From Asterella californica (lineage: Eukaryota; Streptophyta; Marchantiopsida; Marchantiales; Aytoniaceae), in assembly GCA_036924285.1 (NCBI GenBank), contig JAYKYS010000006.1, positions 30,168,001 through 30,232,000 on the forward strand: 64,000 nucleotides of DNA, read 5' to 3'. Below the pieces are notes generated by a model. It did no database searches. It saw only the letters and a list, made by a program, of their open reading frames with translations, and was not told the origin of the DNA. Positions 11,431 through 21,944 of this stretch are shown one piece after another. Position 1 is the first letter of the stretch; the number at the start of each line of letters is the position of its first letter. The position numbers and the translations under genes were made by a program.

Positions 11431-12480
11431 CGTCCCCATCAGTTATACTAAATATATGTGATTATGAAGTTTCATATCTTTGTTAGTGTAAAATAAATGT
11501 GGTATATCATTTGGTTTAGAATATGTTTTTGATAAGTTGAATTTACATAATGTAGATCCGAAGATGTTTGTTGGTTGATGCGAATACGATTCAAAATTGT
11601 TTCAAGTACAATACGGAAGAAGTAAACGAGGATTGGAAGAAATCTTCCGTATTGTATTTAAAAGTATACAAATTTTGTAACAATAGAATATGTGATTTAT
11701 GTCTATTATATGTATTTTCCCATGTTTCAGTTGAATCTTTAATGTTGTTCTCGTCGTAAAGAAAAGAGACAGATAACAACACTTGCTCTCTGAAATACTC
11801 TTTTGGTTGTTTATATTGGTCGAAACATATCCATCAAATGATTTTAGATTTTCTCAATCTTTTATTTGTGAAGTATTAAACTTGGCCACGAATTCTATCA
11901 AAGCCATTGAATTTGTTTACAGATGTTGTGGGCGTCGTGCATACTTATCTATAATGGATGGCAATCCTATATTTGTTGAAGAATCATCTTTAGAAGATAG
12001 TTGTTTGACACTTTTGAGGAGGAAAGTTTGATCAAATTTACTACTAGCATCTATCACGGACTACTGTGAAACTGTTTGTCTTCTAATGATAGTTTCTTTC
12101 ATTTTTTAGAAGTACTGTTAGATGTGTTAATTGAATTTATCTTATTCATTATTTTAAATTGTTTTATTTTATCAGAAAGTGTTTTTTTCATTCTAAAGAG
12201 TTGTATTTCATATTGTTTATGAGATTGTATGAAATTCTTTATGACATCTCTTATGGATAAATATGGATATTTTTGATAAAATAATAAGAGTTATGAATAT
12301 AGAATGTTTAATTGGTGAGAGTCAATATCTTGCAAAGGATGGTTTACTTTGGTCTTTTGGAGATTTAGTTTATCTATACCTAGTTTATATATTCTAGTTT
12401 GAGTAGTGTTTAAGTCATTCTCATAAGTAGGATTTGTACTTATAAATTTACTTATTAATTATACAATTGATACATTTAGA
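11431..12480. other. AT-rich DNA with a 14-bp-arm hairpin, no clear gene
   Basis: An inverted repeat with 14-nt arms (11607-11620 and 11643-11656) encloses 22 nt. An 82-codon ORF at 11783-12031 has no recognisable motif. Nothing else was supported. Confidence 0.5.
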
Positions 12481-12990
12481 TGAATTAATTGTAAATCTTG
12501 CAGTTGTTCCATCAGATACTCCCATTTGTCAGTAAGAAATTCATCATGAATCAATACTATTGGTTCGTAATGACCAAGACTATCTTCATTTTCATCATAT
12601 AGAAGATTGAAAGTAACATAATAACAGTTATTGTTTGAAAAACTGAATTATATTTTTTCCAGAAGTAGAACTATAGATGTGTATATTTTTCTGTAGTATG
12701 GAGGATAAAGCTAAGAGACATAAAGAATCACCCCACACACCATCTTCTTTTGTCATTTTACCAACTTTGGTTATATAGTTATCTATAGATTCGACACGAT
12801 GCGACACTCTCAATTCATCTTCCATGAAATAAGATAATATCAATGGATCATGTGTATCTCTAGCTCTTGAGTAGATATTATAAAGTTCATTTTGAGTTTG
12901 ATTTCGTAAAGATGCGGTAGAAGATTTATGATGCAATAAATATTGTATCAAATCAAACGTACAATAACTGAAGATTATGTTTGAGCACCG
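12480..12990 (-). pseudogene. OTU-like cysteine protease remnant
   Basis: The minus strand encodes, from about 12975 to 12628, YCTFDLIQYLLHHKSS followed by LRNQTQNELY, SIDNYITKVGKMTKEDGVWG, then LCLLALSSILQKNIHIYSS. The pattern of a WG followed by an LxALSxxLxxNIxIY stretch is typical of OTU-family deubiquitinating proteases. A frame change near 12630 is followed by TFNLLYDENEDSLGHYEPIV, where HYEPI fits the catalytic His region. The usual DGNC motif is not intact, although a Cys lies at the right distance upstream. OTU domains occur in host genes and in some transposons. The AT-rich context and isolation suggest a decayed transposon or gene remnant. An intron rather than a frameshift remains possible. 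Confidence 0.55.
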
Positions 12991-14160
12991 AATAATAGAA
13001 GATTATGTTTGTTGTTTACAAAACTTAGAAATTATAATCCATGAAAATTATGCAAAGGTTGTAATCCACATACTTGATTATGATGACCGTAGTGTTGTTC
13101 AACTTGGGTTGTCCGATTATGGTTTAATGACGAAGTTTGAGTGTCTTCCTTCTCCTTGGGTAGTATGAGCAAAAACCACGTGGAGCAGAAGCACATCGAT
13201 TGTGTAATGTTGAATGTTTTCTACGTTTCATATGTTGTATTAAGTTTAAATTTCATACACTTTACTGTGCGAAGATGTTTGATGTAATTTGTATAAAATC
13301 ATGTCACGTTTCAAGAAAAATGAACGTTTTTGAAGTATTTACGTTCGAAATCATCTTAAATTTATGTTTAATGCAATTCAATTTTATGTTTCGATTTGAT
13401 TTTGTTCGCAAAGATGTTTGTGAATCACATGACGTTTGAATGGTAGTAAATTTCGTATATAATTGTCGTTTCAAAGCGTTTCAAAGCATTTCAAAGCGTT
13501 TTTTGTTTCTCCCAGTTTATACGTTTCTTTGTGGGCTTTATTGTTTCATGCGTTTTGCACGTTCATAGAGTTGCACTTGGCAAAGCTACAACATGTTTCT
13601 GAAGTGTTTGTTGTTTGCAATCGTTTGATGTTTTCGTTTTATGCTTTTCAAATTTTGATAATTTGGTGTTGCATTCATTTTTTGTTGGCACCACGAGTTT
13701 TAGTTTGCCAAAGAGTTTCATGTTCTACATATATCACCGTAATTCAGACTCCATTTGATCATGTGATATAAACTTGAAAAACAACATCAAAGATAACGTT
13801 GTTGGAAAACTTCATGCAATGTTGAATTTATCTTGGAATATATACAACAGGTATTGATTTACTTTAATGCTTAAAGAAAAATAGTATAATAAAAGTCGTA
13901 AATAAAATTTGTTATATATTATATACATTAAATTAACTATAATTGAAAATTTCAAAAATATCAGATATATCAAGACAATAAATGCAAAAGATAAAATAGA
14001 TCTTGAATTCTTGAACGTTACGTCTGTTTGTGTAACTAGATTATTTAGATATAAAACGTTCTTAGAACTTTACAGATGTTGAAAGATTAAACTGTTGGAA
14101 TTGTTGAGCTTTTCGACGATTCTCCCTCAGTAGATGTAGTCTCCTTGATCTCTTAAAAAG
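12990..14160. other. AT-rich DNA without recognisable genes
   Basis: Short ORFs only. A threefold GTTTCAAAGC-type tandem occurs near 13468-13502, and words containing CGTTT are frequent from 13200 to 13700. No domain was recognised. Confidence 0.5.
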
Positions 14161-14418
14161 AAAAGTTAGACGTTCAATGATGTCATCATATTAATGGTTT
14201 GTAATATTCGATAGCGATTCTTATATTGATGCAATTAATTGTGATGGCATCAGTCAATGTTTCAAAGAAATTATTAAAAGTCATCATAATACTTGTACAA
14301 TTGAAAATTAAATAAATTATAAATTATATACCTGATCAAATCCACAAAAATCACCGTTTGAAATAAACGAGAAAATTCTTGCTGTTGCGATCTCCTCAAT
14401 TTGATCTAGTAGCATATC

Positions 14419-15500
14419 TCAATGGTTGTCGTTGTCGTAATTTTGGACAACCTCTGTTTCCACTAGACCCGTTAGATCTTGGAACCAATTATCTTTTGCA
14501 TGGACCATGTATTGTTTACCATTGGAAAGATCTTCCACATACTCTTCAATCCATGACACAGGTCGTAACTGACAATCCAGATTCAACTTTCGCAAAAGCC
14601 TTGAAGATGATTCAAATCTTGAATTTGTAAGTGCGTCGAATTGCACGAATGCATGTGTACTTGTAGGGTCTATCACCAAAATTACATGGTCTGAAAGTAC
14701 CACGTACCTAAACACATGGAAAGAAGTTATAAACATAAGATATATCTGTGAATATGAAAGCTGATTCAGATTATTCACATAAAAAATTGATTATATACCT
14801 TGATGTTTTTGTTTTCTCTCGTGATATGTGCTTTTTGCATTCCTTTCAAAACGTCAACTCTCGATTGGACCGAAGGAGTTGCCCATATAGTAGATGCGTG
14901 CGTATGCAGTTTTGGAAGATCATTTTCTTCTCTTGTGGACAAAATCTGTCTTGATATAGATTTCAAGTGAAACAATACCACATGTCCAGAGTGAAAATGA
15001 GTCTCAATATTTTTATACTCTGTTGCGAAATCATAATGGATGATCAACTACAACATGAACACAAAATGTGTTAGTCTAGTAATTTCATGAATAGCAAAAT
15101 TTTAAATCAGTTGCAAAATAAATTTATAAACGTAAGTTATTTAATGTACATAATTACTTACCGTCATCTTGTCTTCTTCAGAATCATCATCCACGATTGT
15201 GATCTCAAATTTTTGGTATTCATTTTCACCATGTACAGCAATAACGACAATAGATATGTCTACTGTCGTGAATCGAATAATAAGGTGATGCATGCACATT
15301 CGGAGAGGTATGAAGTGTTGGAATTTGAAAATTGGAGTAGAACTCCAAGGTATAATTGTTTGGAAAGTTGTTTGTCCATCGATCAAGAGGATGAATTTGG
15401 CATCCCCTCTGTAACTAAAAGTTTTTACTGGCCTCTCTACCTGCATTGCCCTACGTAAGTATTTACTCCAAGTCTTTACTGGACGTTCTATATCATTCAT
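14419..15500 (-). CDS. Candidate multi-exon gene, possible OB-fold (POT1-like) protein
   Basis: Three coding blocks lie on the minus strand: about 15500-15162, 15047-14799 and 14709-14419. The first intron has a strong GTAAGT donor (15161) and a TTGTAG acceptor (15048), and both sides are in phase 0. The second intron has an AAG/GTATAT donor at 14798 and a TTTAG acceptor near 14708, but the phase does not match cleanly. Further coding-like sequence with a CAG/GTATAT donor lies near 14400-14333. The first two blocks read EITIVDDDSEEDKMT joined to LIIHYDFATEYKN, then HSGHVVLFHLKSI and THASTIWATP. This resembles the telomere-binding OB fold of POT1 (an I-V-D strand followed by a G-D-I-I-type strand). 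The resemblance is weak and from memory of the fold pattern only; it could be an unrelated fast-evolving protein. Confidence 0.4.
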
Positions 15501-16182
15501 GTGACATATGCTACAAACGTGATTTCTTGAAATTTAAAATATATCAATCAAATTCATTATGATTTACAATCAACCTAGCTCTCGCAACTCATTATTATTC
15601 ATAATCTTTTTAAACATTAACGAAGAGTGGAAAAACTAAGTAATTTGGAGAACCTATACATAAAGTAAGGAAAGGAGAGATTACACAAATCTTCACAAAA
15701 ATTAAAAAATTGAAAATTGAAAAATCAATTTTAATTGATTGATTAAGATTTTAAGAGTACGTGAGGATCTCCTCTTGAGAACCGCCATGATGGAAACTGA
15801 CCGTTACTCTTCAAGGTTCAAAAACATTAGTTACAGAACTCTCCAACGTCTCCGATTCCAATGGAAGTTGAATTTTTGGCCCCGCCTACCGATTCACGTC
15901 AGACGTATGGGAGTCGTGGGGTCGAATCCTCCTGCAGAGAAGACTCATGCTGTGCAAGGGCAGGAAGGGCAGCAACACACGGCTGCGAAAAGCCCCAGAG
16001 AGAAAAGAAGCCTAAAAACAAAAGCAAACAAAAATGAAAACCGATTCACGTCAGAAAAGTCGGTGATGACGAGAACGCGGAGAGTTGGAGGACGGAGAAC
16101 GGGGCGCTCTAACATGAATCTTGCCGGAAGGAAATCTGGGAGAGGTGTGTTGATCTTTTTGGAAATCTTTTTGGAAATCTTC
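15501..16182. other. Intergenic stretch, no supported gene
   Basis: A 157-codon ORF at 15739-16212 is low-complexity and basic and resembles no known domain. It probably covers noncoding DNA and the start of an LHW exon. Direct duplications of TTTTTGGAAATC occur at about 16156-16180, next to the predicted splice acceptor. Confidence 0.4.
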
Positions 16183-17282
16183 AGTACTCGAAGTTGGTTG
16201 TACAGAACGTAAACCTTCTCAAAGATATGGACCAGAGGCATATACACGAGTGGAGTCGTGCAGAACAGAATCGTTACGTAAGTCCTCTCTAAAGGAACGT
16301 GAATGTACAGACTCAGTTACTAGAAGTCAACGGGAACAGAGTCAAGTCTATAGTAGAAGTCCAGTTGAAGTGCAGCTTGGGCAACCAGGAGGTCGAGTCC
16401 AAATGTTGAGAATTTAAATGTGGATCTGGCTTTCAGATCACCGTCTCTAAACGCGCATACAGAAGGCGTCATGTCACATGGCCGGAAGTGGCCCCATACT
16501 GTTACTCATCAGAGCTCTCAAGCGGAATCCCTCGATGTATCTAGAAACTGTACATCTGGGAAAGTTATCCAGTTTGTCGACAAACGAAACACAGCAGCCT
16601 ACTGTCAGACAGGAGAACATGAGGAAGTCTTCAAGCAGTCCTTCGTGCAGTCCTCTCAGAAATTTGGAGATGTAACGGGGTCAGCAAACTTGTCAATTCT
16701 TCTCTCGAGGGGTGGTGGAAACACCATGCAGGGCACGGAGGAGAGCATAGAAGGAGAGAGATTTGTTGATATGCGCTCTGAGAGGGCGAGTAGGGTGTGG
16801 AATGAGAATCATAAAACGGACTGGGATTGTTTCTCGAGTTTGCTCAATCCGTTTCCTATTGGGGATGAGTTGTCACAAGCATTAAGGCCTACGTCTTCAA
16901 GGGATGGTGATCGAGATCTTTTCACCAATGTGCATCCGCATCATGTCTCAAGCGACAATCGAAGTAACTCCAAAGGTCAGACTGTTGGAGATATAAAATT
17001 GTCGTCTGATTGTGGTGAAATGAAGGATATCCAGAATTTGGGATTGGACTACGATATCTTCAAGGCAGTTTCTGACGCGGTTCTTATGGAGTCACGATCA
17101 GAGCCTCTGCTTGAAGCAATGGTTGCTGGGGTTTCATGTGTTCTTTCTGCCCCTTCGCCGTCTAAAGTTGATAGTTCTTCCCATGAGTCTATCGTATCAG
17201 GTTGCACCAGCGCTCTCACCGGAGAGCCAGAGTCTCTACTTCATAGGAATGAGAGCTTTCGTGGAGGATCTTCTGGAGATAT
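16183..17282 (+). pseudogene. LHW-type bHLH gene, 5' part, split by copia
   Basis: A short exon-like block (about 16183-16278; KLVVQNVNLLKDMDQ ... EWSRAEQNRY) ends at a GTAAGT donor. After an intron of about 100 bp with a TGCAG acceptor near 16375, an open frame runs to the copia insertion at 17282. It contains NPFPIGDELSQALRP and, near its end, SEPLLEAMVAGVSCV. Both match the order of the conserved middle regions of plant LONESOME HIGHWAY-like bHLH factors, which pair with TMO5-type bHLHs in vascular development. The chain is then broken by the LTR of the copia element, which supplies a stop eight codons later. The basic region and helix 1 were not found on either side. The family assignment rests mainly on the downstream helix 2 block at 23901. 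Confidence 0.65.
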
Positions 17283-17542
17283 TGTTGGAAATGGACTGCT
17301 AGTAGAATAGGCTAAGGCAAAACTCTAAATCACGGCATAAGGACAGTATGAGAGTGTGGGAGAGCTCCTCAAGAGAGTGTGGGCAGAACCAAGTAAAATG
17401 ATACTCAATAATGTATAATGACCTTGGGCCTGGATAATATACCTTGGATCTTGGTCTTGGTGACCTTACGAAAGATCACCATCTAATAGCTTGAACTCGT
17501 TATTGCCTAAAGGAGTATTCACACTTGTACAGTATTCTAACA
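17283..17542 (-). repeat. 3' LTR of the copia element
   Basis: The 260-bp repeat is bounded by TGTT and AACA and matches 23636-23895. For a minus-strand element this is the 3' LTR. Confidence 0.95.
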
Positions 17543-17592
17543 CTTCCATTCAATAACAATTCGGATAAAAATATTACTTAGCTAGAAAACAT

Positions 17593-18082
17593 TCATAGCT
17601 TTGGTAGAAGATAATCCAACTTGGGAGCTGGTAAGCTCTTTGTCAGAATATCTACAATCATATCCTCAATAGGACAACAATATCTAACTTCTATAATTTT
17701 TCCAGCGACATGATATTTGATGAAGTGATATCGGATGGCGATGTGCTTCGTACGGTCGTGGAACTTGCTGGTGTCGACAAGGGCCATAGCACTTTGGTTG
17801 TCACAATATGTAACGGTCGGCTCTTGCAATGTCGGTGAGGAGTTGACGTAACCAGATTGTCTCTGAACAGCTCGTGCTAAGAGCTACATATTCTGCCTCT
17901 GTACTTGACAAGGCTACTGACTTCTGTCTCTTGGAGGACCAGCTGATGGCTCCTCCGGAGTAGATGAAGCAATGTCCTGATGTGGATCGTCTTGTCTTCG
18001 CGTGTCCTCCCCAGTCAACATCAATGTAACCGAAGAGGGAGTAAGGCTGGGGTGAGTGAGCATACTCAAGGTACAGATTCAA
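17593..18082 (-). pseudogene. Copia RNase H domain
   Basis: The minus strand encodes the copia RNase H: FGYIDVDWGGHAKTRRSTSG with the first Asp, then GGAISWSSKRQKSVALSSTE with AEYVAL supplying the Glu. The frame then shifts to the tail block VTYCDNQSAMALVDTSKFHD with a further Asp, and ADKFTK-like DILTKSLPAPKLD. A shift between 17829 and 17801 separates the blocks. A triplicated 20-bp unit lies just upstream at 18087-18146. The domain would degrade the RNA strand of the cDNA hybrid during reverse transcription. Confidence 0.9.
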
Positions 18083-18086
18083 AGTT

Positions 18087-18146
18087 CCCTTGATGTAACG
18101 GAAAATCCCTTGATGTAACGGAAAATCCCTTGATGTAACGGAAAAT
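18087..18146. repeat. 20-bp unit repeated three times inside copia pol
   Basis: Three perfect tandem copies of CCCTTGATGTAACGGAAAAT sit in the segment coding for the connection between RT and RNase H. Two extra units add 40 nt, which changes the frame. Confidence 0.95.
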
Positions 18147-18401
18147 CCGCTTCATAGCGGCAATGTGCTTAGGTCCAAGACTACTCATGAACTGGAAGAG
18201 TACACTAATGAGATAAGACAAATCAGGACAAGTACATACTACGACCCAATTAATAGAGCCAGTTGCACTCTGATAAGGATAACTATTGCATAGCTTCTTT
18301 TCATCCTCAATGACAGGAGAGTCATCCGAGGAAAGTTTCTCACATGTAACTAGAGGGATGCTTACAGGTTTACAATCCTGTAAGCCAAACTGAAATAGTT
18401 T

Positions 18402-19591
18402 TTATGTCAAATACAAAGTTTGACTAAATATGATAGTGCCAGAAGATGGATCATGGTTAATCTCAATGCTAAGGCAATGATGGACTGGACCGATGTCAGT
18501 CATTTTGAATCGTAAGCTCAATTTTCCTTTTACATGAGATAGCAGAGCCTCACTACTGCTGGCAATCACAATGTCATCCACGTAGAGACCAAGGATGACG
18601 AAGTGCTGTTTCTGGTGCAAGTAATAGACGTTTCCGTCTGCACCGAACTTAGCAAATCCAAGAGAAAGCAAGAAGTTGTCGATGATCAAGTACCATTCTC
18701 TTGATGATTGCTTAAGATCGTAGAGAGTCTTAAGTAATCTGCATACTTGACTGCGTCTTGCTGTAGTCACTCCTTCCGAAACACTCATGTATATTTCCTC
18801 GTTAAGTGTTCCATTCAGAAACGCAGTTTTAACATCCATTTGATGTACATGTAGATTATACTGCGCTGAGATGGTAAGGATGAGCCGTATCTATTGAATG
18901 CGGACTACAGGGGAAAAAGTTTCTAGATCTGGGTGAAACCACGAGCCACTAGTCTCGTCTTATAACGAGCAATGGATCCATTGGTATTAAGTTTTAACTT
19001 AAAGATCCACTTACATGTTATCGGTCGGCGTCCTTGTGGCAGGTCGGTGAGCTTCCAAGTGCCGTTAGATTCGTGAGAATCTAACTCCTCCTCTATTGCT
19101 CTTCTCCATTGATCGGCATCAGGAGAAGATACTGCTTCTGTGTAAGAAACAGGTTCCATTGGTACAGGCTTGAGAGTTATCGTCAATGCACGCTTGGTGT
19201 TCTTTTGAGACTTCGGGATCAGCGATGAAGGGTCGTAGTCTTCATCTGGGTTCCGTTGTGGGGGAACTAAATGTCGAGCTGATCGTCTCAATGGAGGCGG
19301 TGCTGAGAAATCCAATGGAGGAAGAGAGGACTCGTTGTGCGTAGGGCCAGAAACTCGTGGTGAGCGTGGTGATGTGCGCCGAAGATAAGGATGGCGCGGG
19401 CTCAAGTTCTTTGCAGGGGGAGAGTGATGGCTTGAGGAGTGAGAACGTGGAGGACGACTGCTCCCACTAGACTGTGTACTGCTGGTGACTCCTCCGTCAG
19501 GACCATGACTGCTAGAGACTTCTCCTCCAGATCCAAGACCAACAGATGGGGTTGGAGGTGGACCGGCAAGAGATGACAGAGGAACTCCCAC
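18402..19591 (-). pseudogene. Copia reverse transcriptase
   Basis: The block at 19591-18923 ends with the RT entry region (WRRAIEEELDSHESNGTW, CKWIFKLKLNTNGSIARYK, RLVARGFTQ). After a frame break at about 18923-18840, MDVKTAFLNGTLNEEIYM and the palm motif GLYVDDIVIASS follow, then the thumb to 18402. The catalytic Asp pair of YVDD and the Asp of DVKTAFL are present. The upstream part of the 19591 block is Ser/Pro-rich linker. Frame breaks make this copy inactive. Confidence 0.9.
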
Positions 19592-20640
19592 TGAAGAGAA
19601 ACCGCAGAGACGGACGAGACATAGGCTGGGCCAGCAGAAGGGACGGGCACAGTATGGTAAAAATGGACGTCGGTCTCAGGAGACGCTTGAGTGAGTGGGA
19701 GATCAGCAGAGGGGGTGGATGTGAGAGGAAGAGTCGGAGAGGACTCATCGAAGATAACATCACGAGAGGTGAAGGTATGACCGTCAGATTTTCTTTGGAG
19801 ACGGTAATCCTTACTCAGGCCGCTATAGCCAAGGAAGATACACTCGTGAGAGCAATCATCGAGCTTTGTGCGCTCAACCTCGAGGACCTGGGAAAAAGTG
19901 CGACAGCCAAAGACGCGCAGAAAGGAGAGATCGGGTCGGCGAGGAGTTGTGGAGGCATAGGAATGCAAGAGTTCATAAGGTGTGGTCATAGACGGGATGC
20001 AAGAGTTCATAAGGTGTGGTCATAGACGGGATGCCTTAGACGGACACCGGTTCTAGAGGAAGGTGGCGCATGTGATTGCTTCACCCTAGAAGGGCTTGAT
20101 AAGCTTGGAAGTGTAAAGCATAGAACGGACAGCATCGAGCAAGCTGCGGTTTTTACGTTCAACAACATCATTCTGCTGAGGAGAGTAAGGGACTGTGAAT
20201 TGACGCTGGATGCCACGCTCGTAACAGAAAGCGTCAAAAGCAGCTGAACGATATTCTCCGCCATTGTCAGATCGCAGAGTGACCAGTGGCGCGCTCAGCA
20301 AATGTCAGATAGTCCCGAAAAGCAGCAAAACAATCACTCTTATAGTAGAGAAGACGAGTGACAGTGTAACGTGAGTAGTCGTCAATAAAGGTGATGAAAT
20401 ACTCATAACTAGAAAAGGTGCAAAAAGAGATGCGATCACTAATATCAAAATGGACCAGTGCTAGAGGACGAGTGGATCGAGTGGAGCTAGCACGTGAGAA
20501 TTTAGTGCGTGCATGCTTGCCGTGTGCACAAGCTGGACAAATATCCTCAGAGAGCGGGAAGGAAGGGAGGTCGGTAACATACCTGCGGTGGCTCAGCTCA
20601 TGGACGCTATGATGGTTGATATGACCGAGTCGCTGATGTC
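19402..20640 (-). pseudogene. Copia integrase
   Basis: Near 20640-20480 the zinc-binding HHCC remnant can be read (RLGHINHHSVH, then CPACAHGKHAR). The catalytic core follows: VHFDISDRISFC, then LRSDNGGEYRS at 20270 and QFTVPYSPQQNDVVERKNRS, which gives the D-D-35-E arrangement. The tail includes RPDLSFLRVFGCRTF and LGYSGLSKDYRL, features of copia integrase C-termini. A small tandem duplication of a TTCATAAGGTGTGGTCATAG segment occurs at about 19970-20025, and frames change at several places. The enzyme would insert the cDNA. Confidence 0.9.
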
Positions 20641-20786
20641 ATAAGGTAGAGAGATCATCCGTTGTAGTAACAAGGGCACAAGGTCGAGGTGGCGTCGGTG
20701 GAGGAGTCCGACTTCCAGATGTGAAACCCTGAAGACCTTCTAGTAGTCGAGGAGGAGATCGCGACCTGGAGAATTCGGAATTGGCA

Positions 20787-21827
20787 ATGTGCAGCTCAAG
20801 AAAAGTCCAGGGCGGATCAAGATGAGTAAGTGAAATCGGGTAAGGACTGTAAGGACGAGGGCCAAGAAGGCCTTGTGTCCCACCTCGGGGGACTATGTCC
20901 CTATTGAAGGGACCGTCCTCCTGGTCCCTTGACGGATTGCCATCGGGGCAGTCCGTGGGGGACGAACGGCCGTCGGGGATGTCTCTGGACGGACTGCCAC
21001 CGGGGCAGTCCGTGAGGGTTAGTCTGCCGGTCTCGCCGCGCGGGGATGCAATATCCCCGCTTGCATGTCTACGCGACGGCGCGGATAAGGCTTGTGACCA
21101 AGTCGCCCGGCGCGGATCCCCAACCCTCGGGGATCTGTGCCAGCCCCTGCCTCCCAAGTCAGCAGGGGTCGCAACGACCTCCCGCGGCCTAGGAGGTGGA
21201 CTGCCTCCGTGCAGAAGCAGTCCGTGAGGATGGAGTGTCATCCCATCCCCTTGGAGCATGGGGATGGGATGGTGCCCCATCTCTAGATGCATGCAGATGG
21301 GTTCCCCATTTGTTTCCCACGGATGGGGATCCCATCCGTGTGGGAGAGTTACTCCAAACGAGGCCGCGGGGGCGTGCCTCGTCGGGGGTCTTCGAGGATT
21401 GGGGAGTCCCCGTTGGTTGGGGACTCCCTGTGTGTGTGCCTCGGGGGTGCGTGGCCCCCGACGCGAAACTCGGAAGCCCCTCGCTTCCGAGAAGGGTCGC
21501 GAGTGCTAGGGGGCGCGCGTGGGAGTCCCTAGATGTGGGGTCTTCCTGGTCGACGGGGACCATTAAGGCCCCTTCTGACCTTTGTGGCCGAGTATTGACT
21601 GCTAGGCGTACAGTTAGAGGTGCGGGGCTTTCAAAGGGTGTGTGAACTGGGTCGATCCGTATGAGGGGTCCCTAGGTTTCACGTTTGTTCGTTTGCTCGC
21701 CGTTTCGTGTGCGCATGTGAAGGGATGCACCAAGAGGTGGCGTCCTTACAGGAAAGGAACCGAGAGGTGTGGTAGTGAAGGGGGTAGAGACCGCGCTGAC
21801 TGAAATTGAGCCCTCATTATTCAAGTA
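20787..21827. other. GC-rich island between copia protease and integrase
   Basis: Base composition rises sharply (runs such as GCCGCGCGGGGATG, GGGGGCGCGCGTGGG) compared with the flanking copia DNA. Short inverted words are frequent (TCGGAAGCCCCTCGCTTCCGA-like, GGGGACTCCC). Near its borders are inverted 14-nt words: ATTCGGAATTGGCA at 20773 and its near complement at 21828-21841. Copia elements normally have a short linker here, so an insertion of about 1 kb inside the element is likely. No transposase or clear target duplication was found. Confidence 0.55.
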
Positions 21828-21944
21828 TGGCAATTCCGAATTTTGTGGAGTGAGGGGGACTTCTCTAGTGAGTGTATGCTCTGAATTAGGAAGAGAAAGA
21901 CTCCGTGAGTGACTTGGGTGAATTTCAGCTTGGGTGTGCGCATT

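Noticed and set aside
13200..13771. Cys/Phe-rich ORFs in the AT-rich island as membrane proteins
   Set aside because: Hydrophobic readings come from TTT/TGT-rich DNA. No start context, splice sites or relatives were seen.
15739..16212. 157-codon ORF as an independent gene
   Set aside because: Basic, low-complexity composition with no domain. Its end overlaps a better LHW exon reading in another frame, and a short tandem duplication inflates it.
17283..17310. Last eight codons of the 16420-17310 frame as a natural protein end
   Set aside because: They are encoded by the copia LTR, so the stop is created by the insertion.
20639..21563. Long Pro/Arg-rich ORFs in both strands of the GC-rich island
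   Set aside because: High GC removes stop codons, and overlapping ORFs in several frames without motifs indicate chance.
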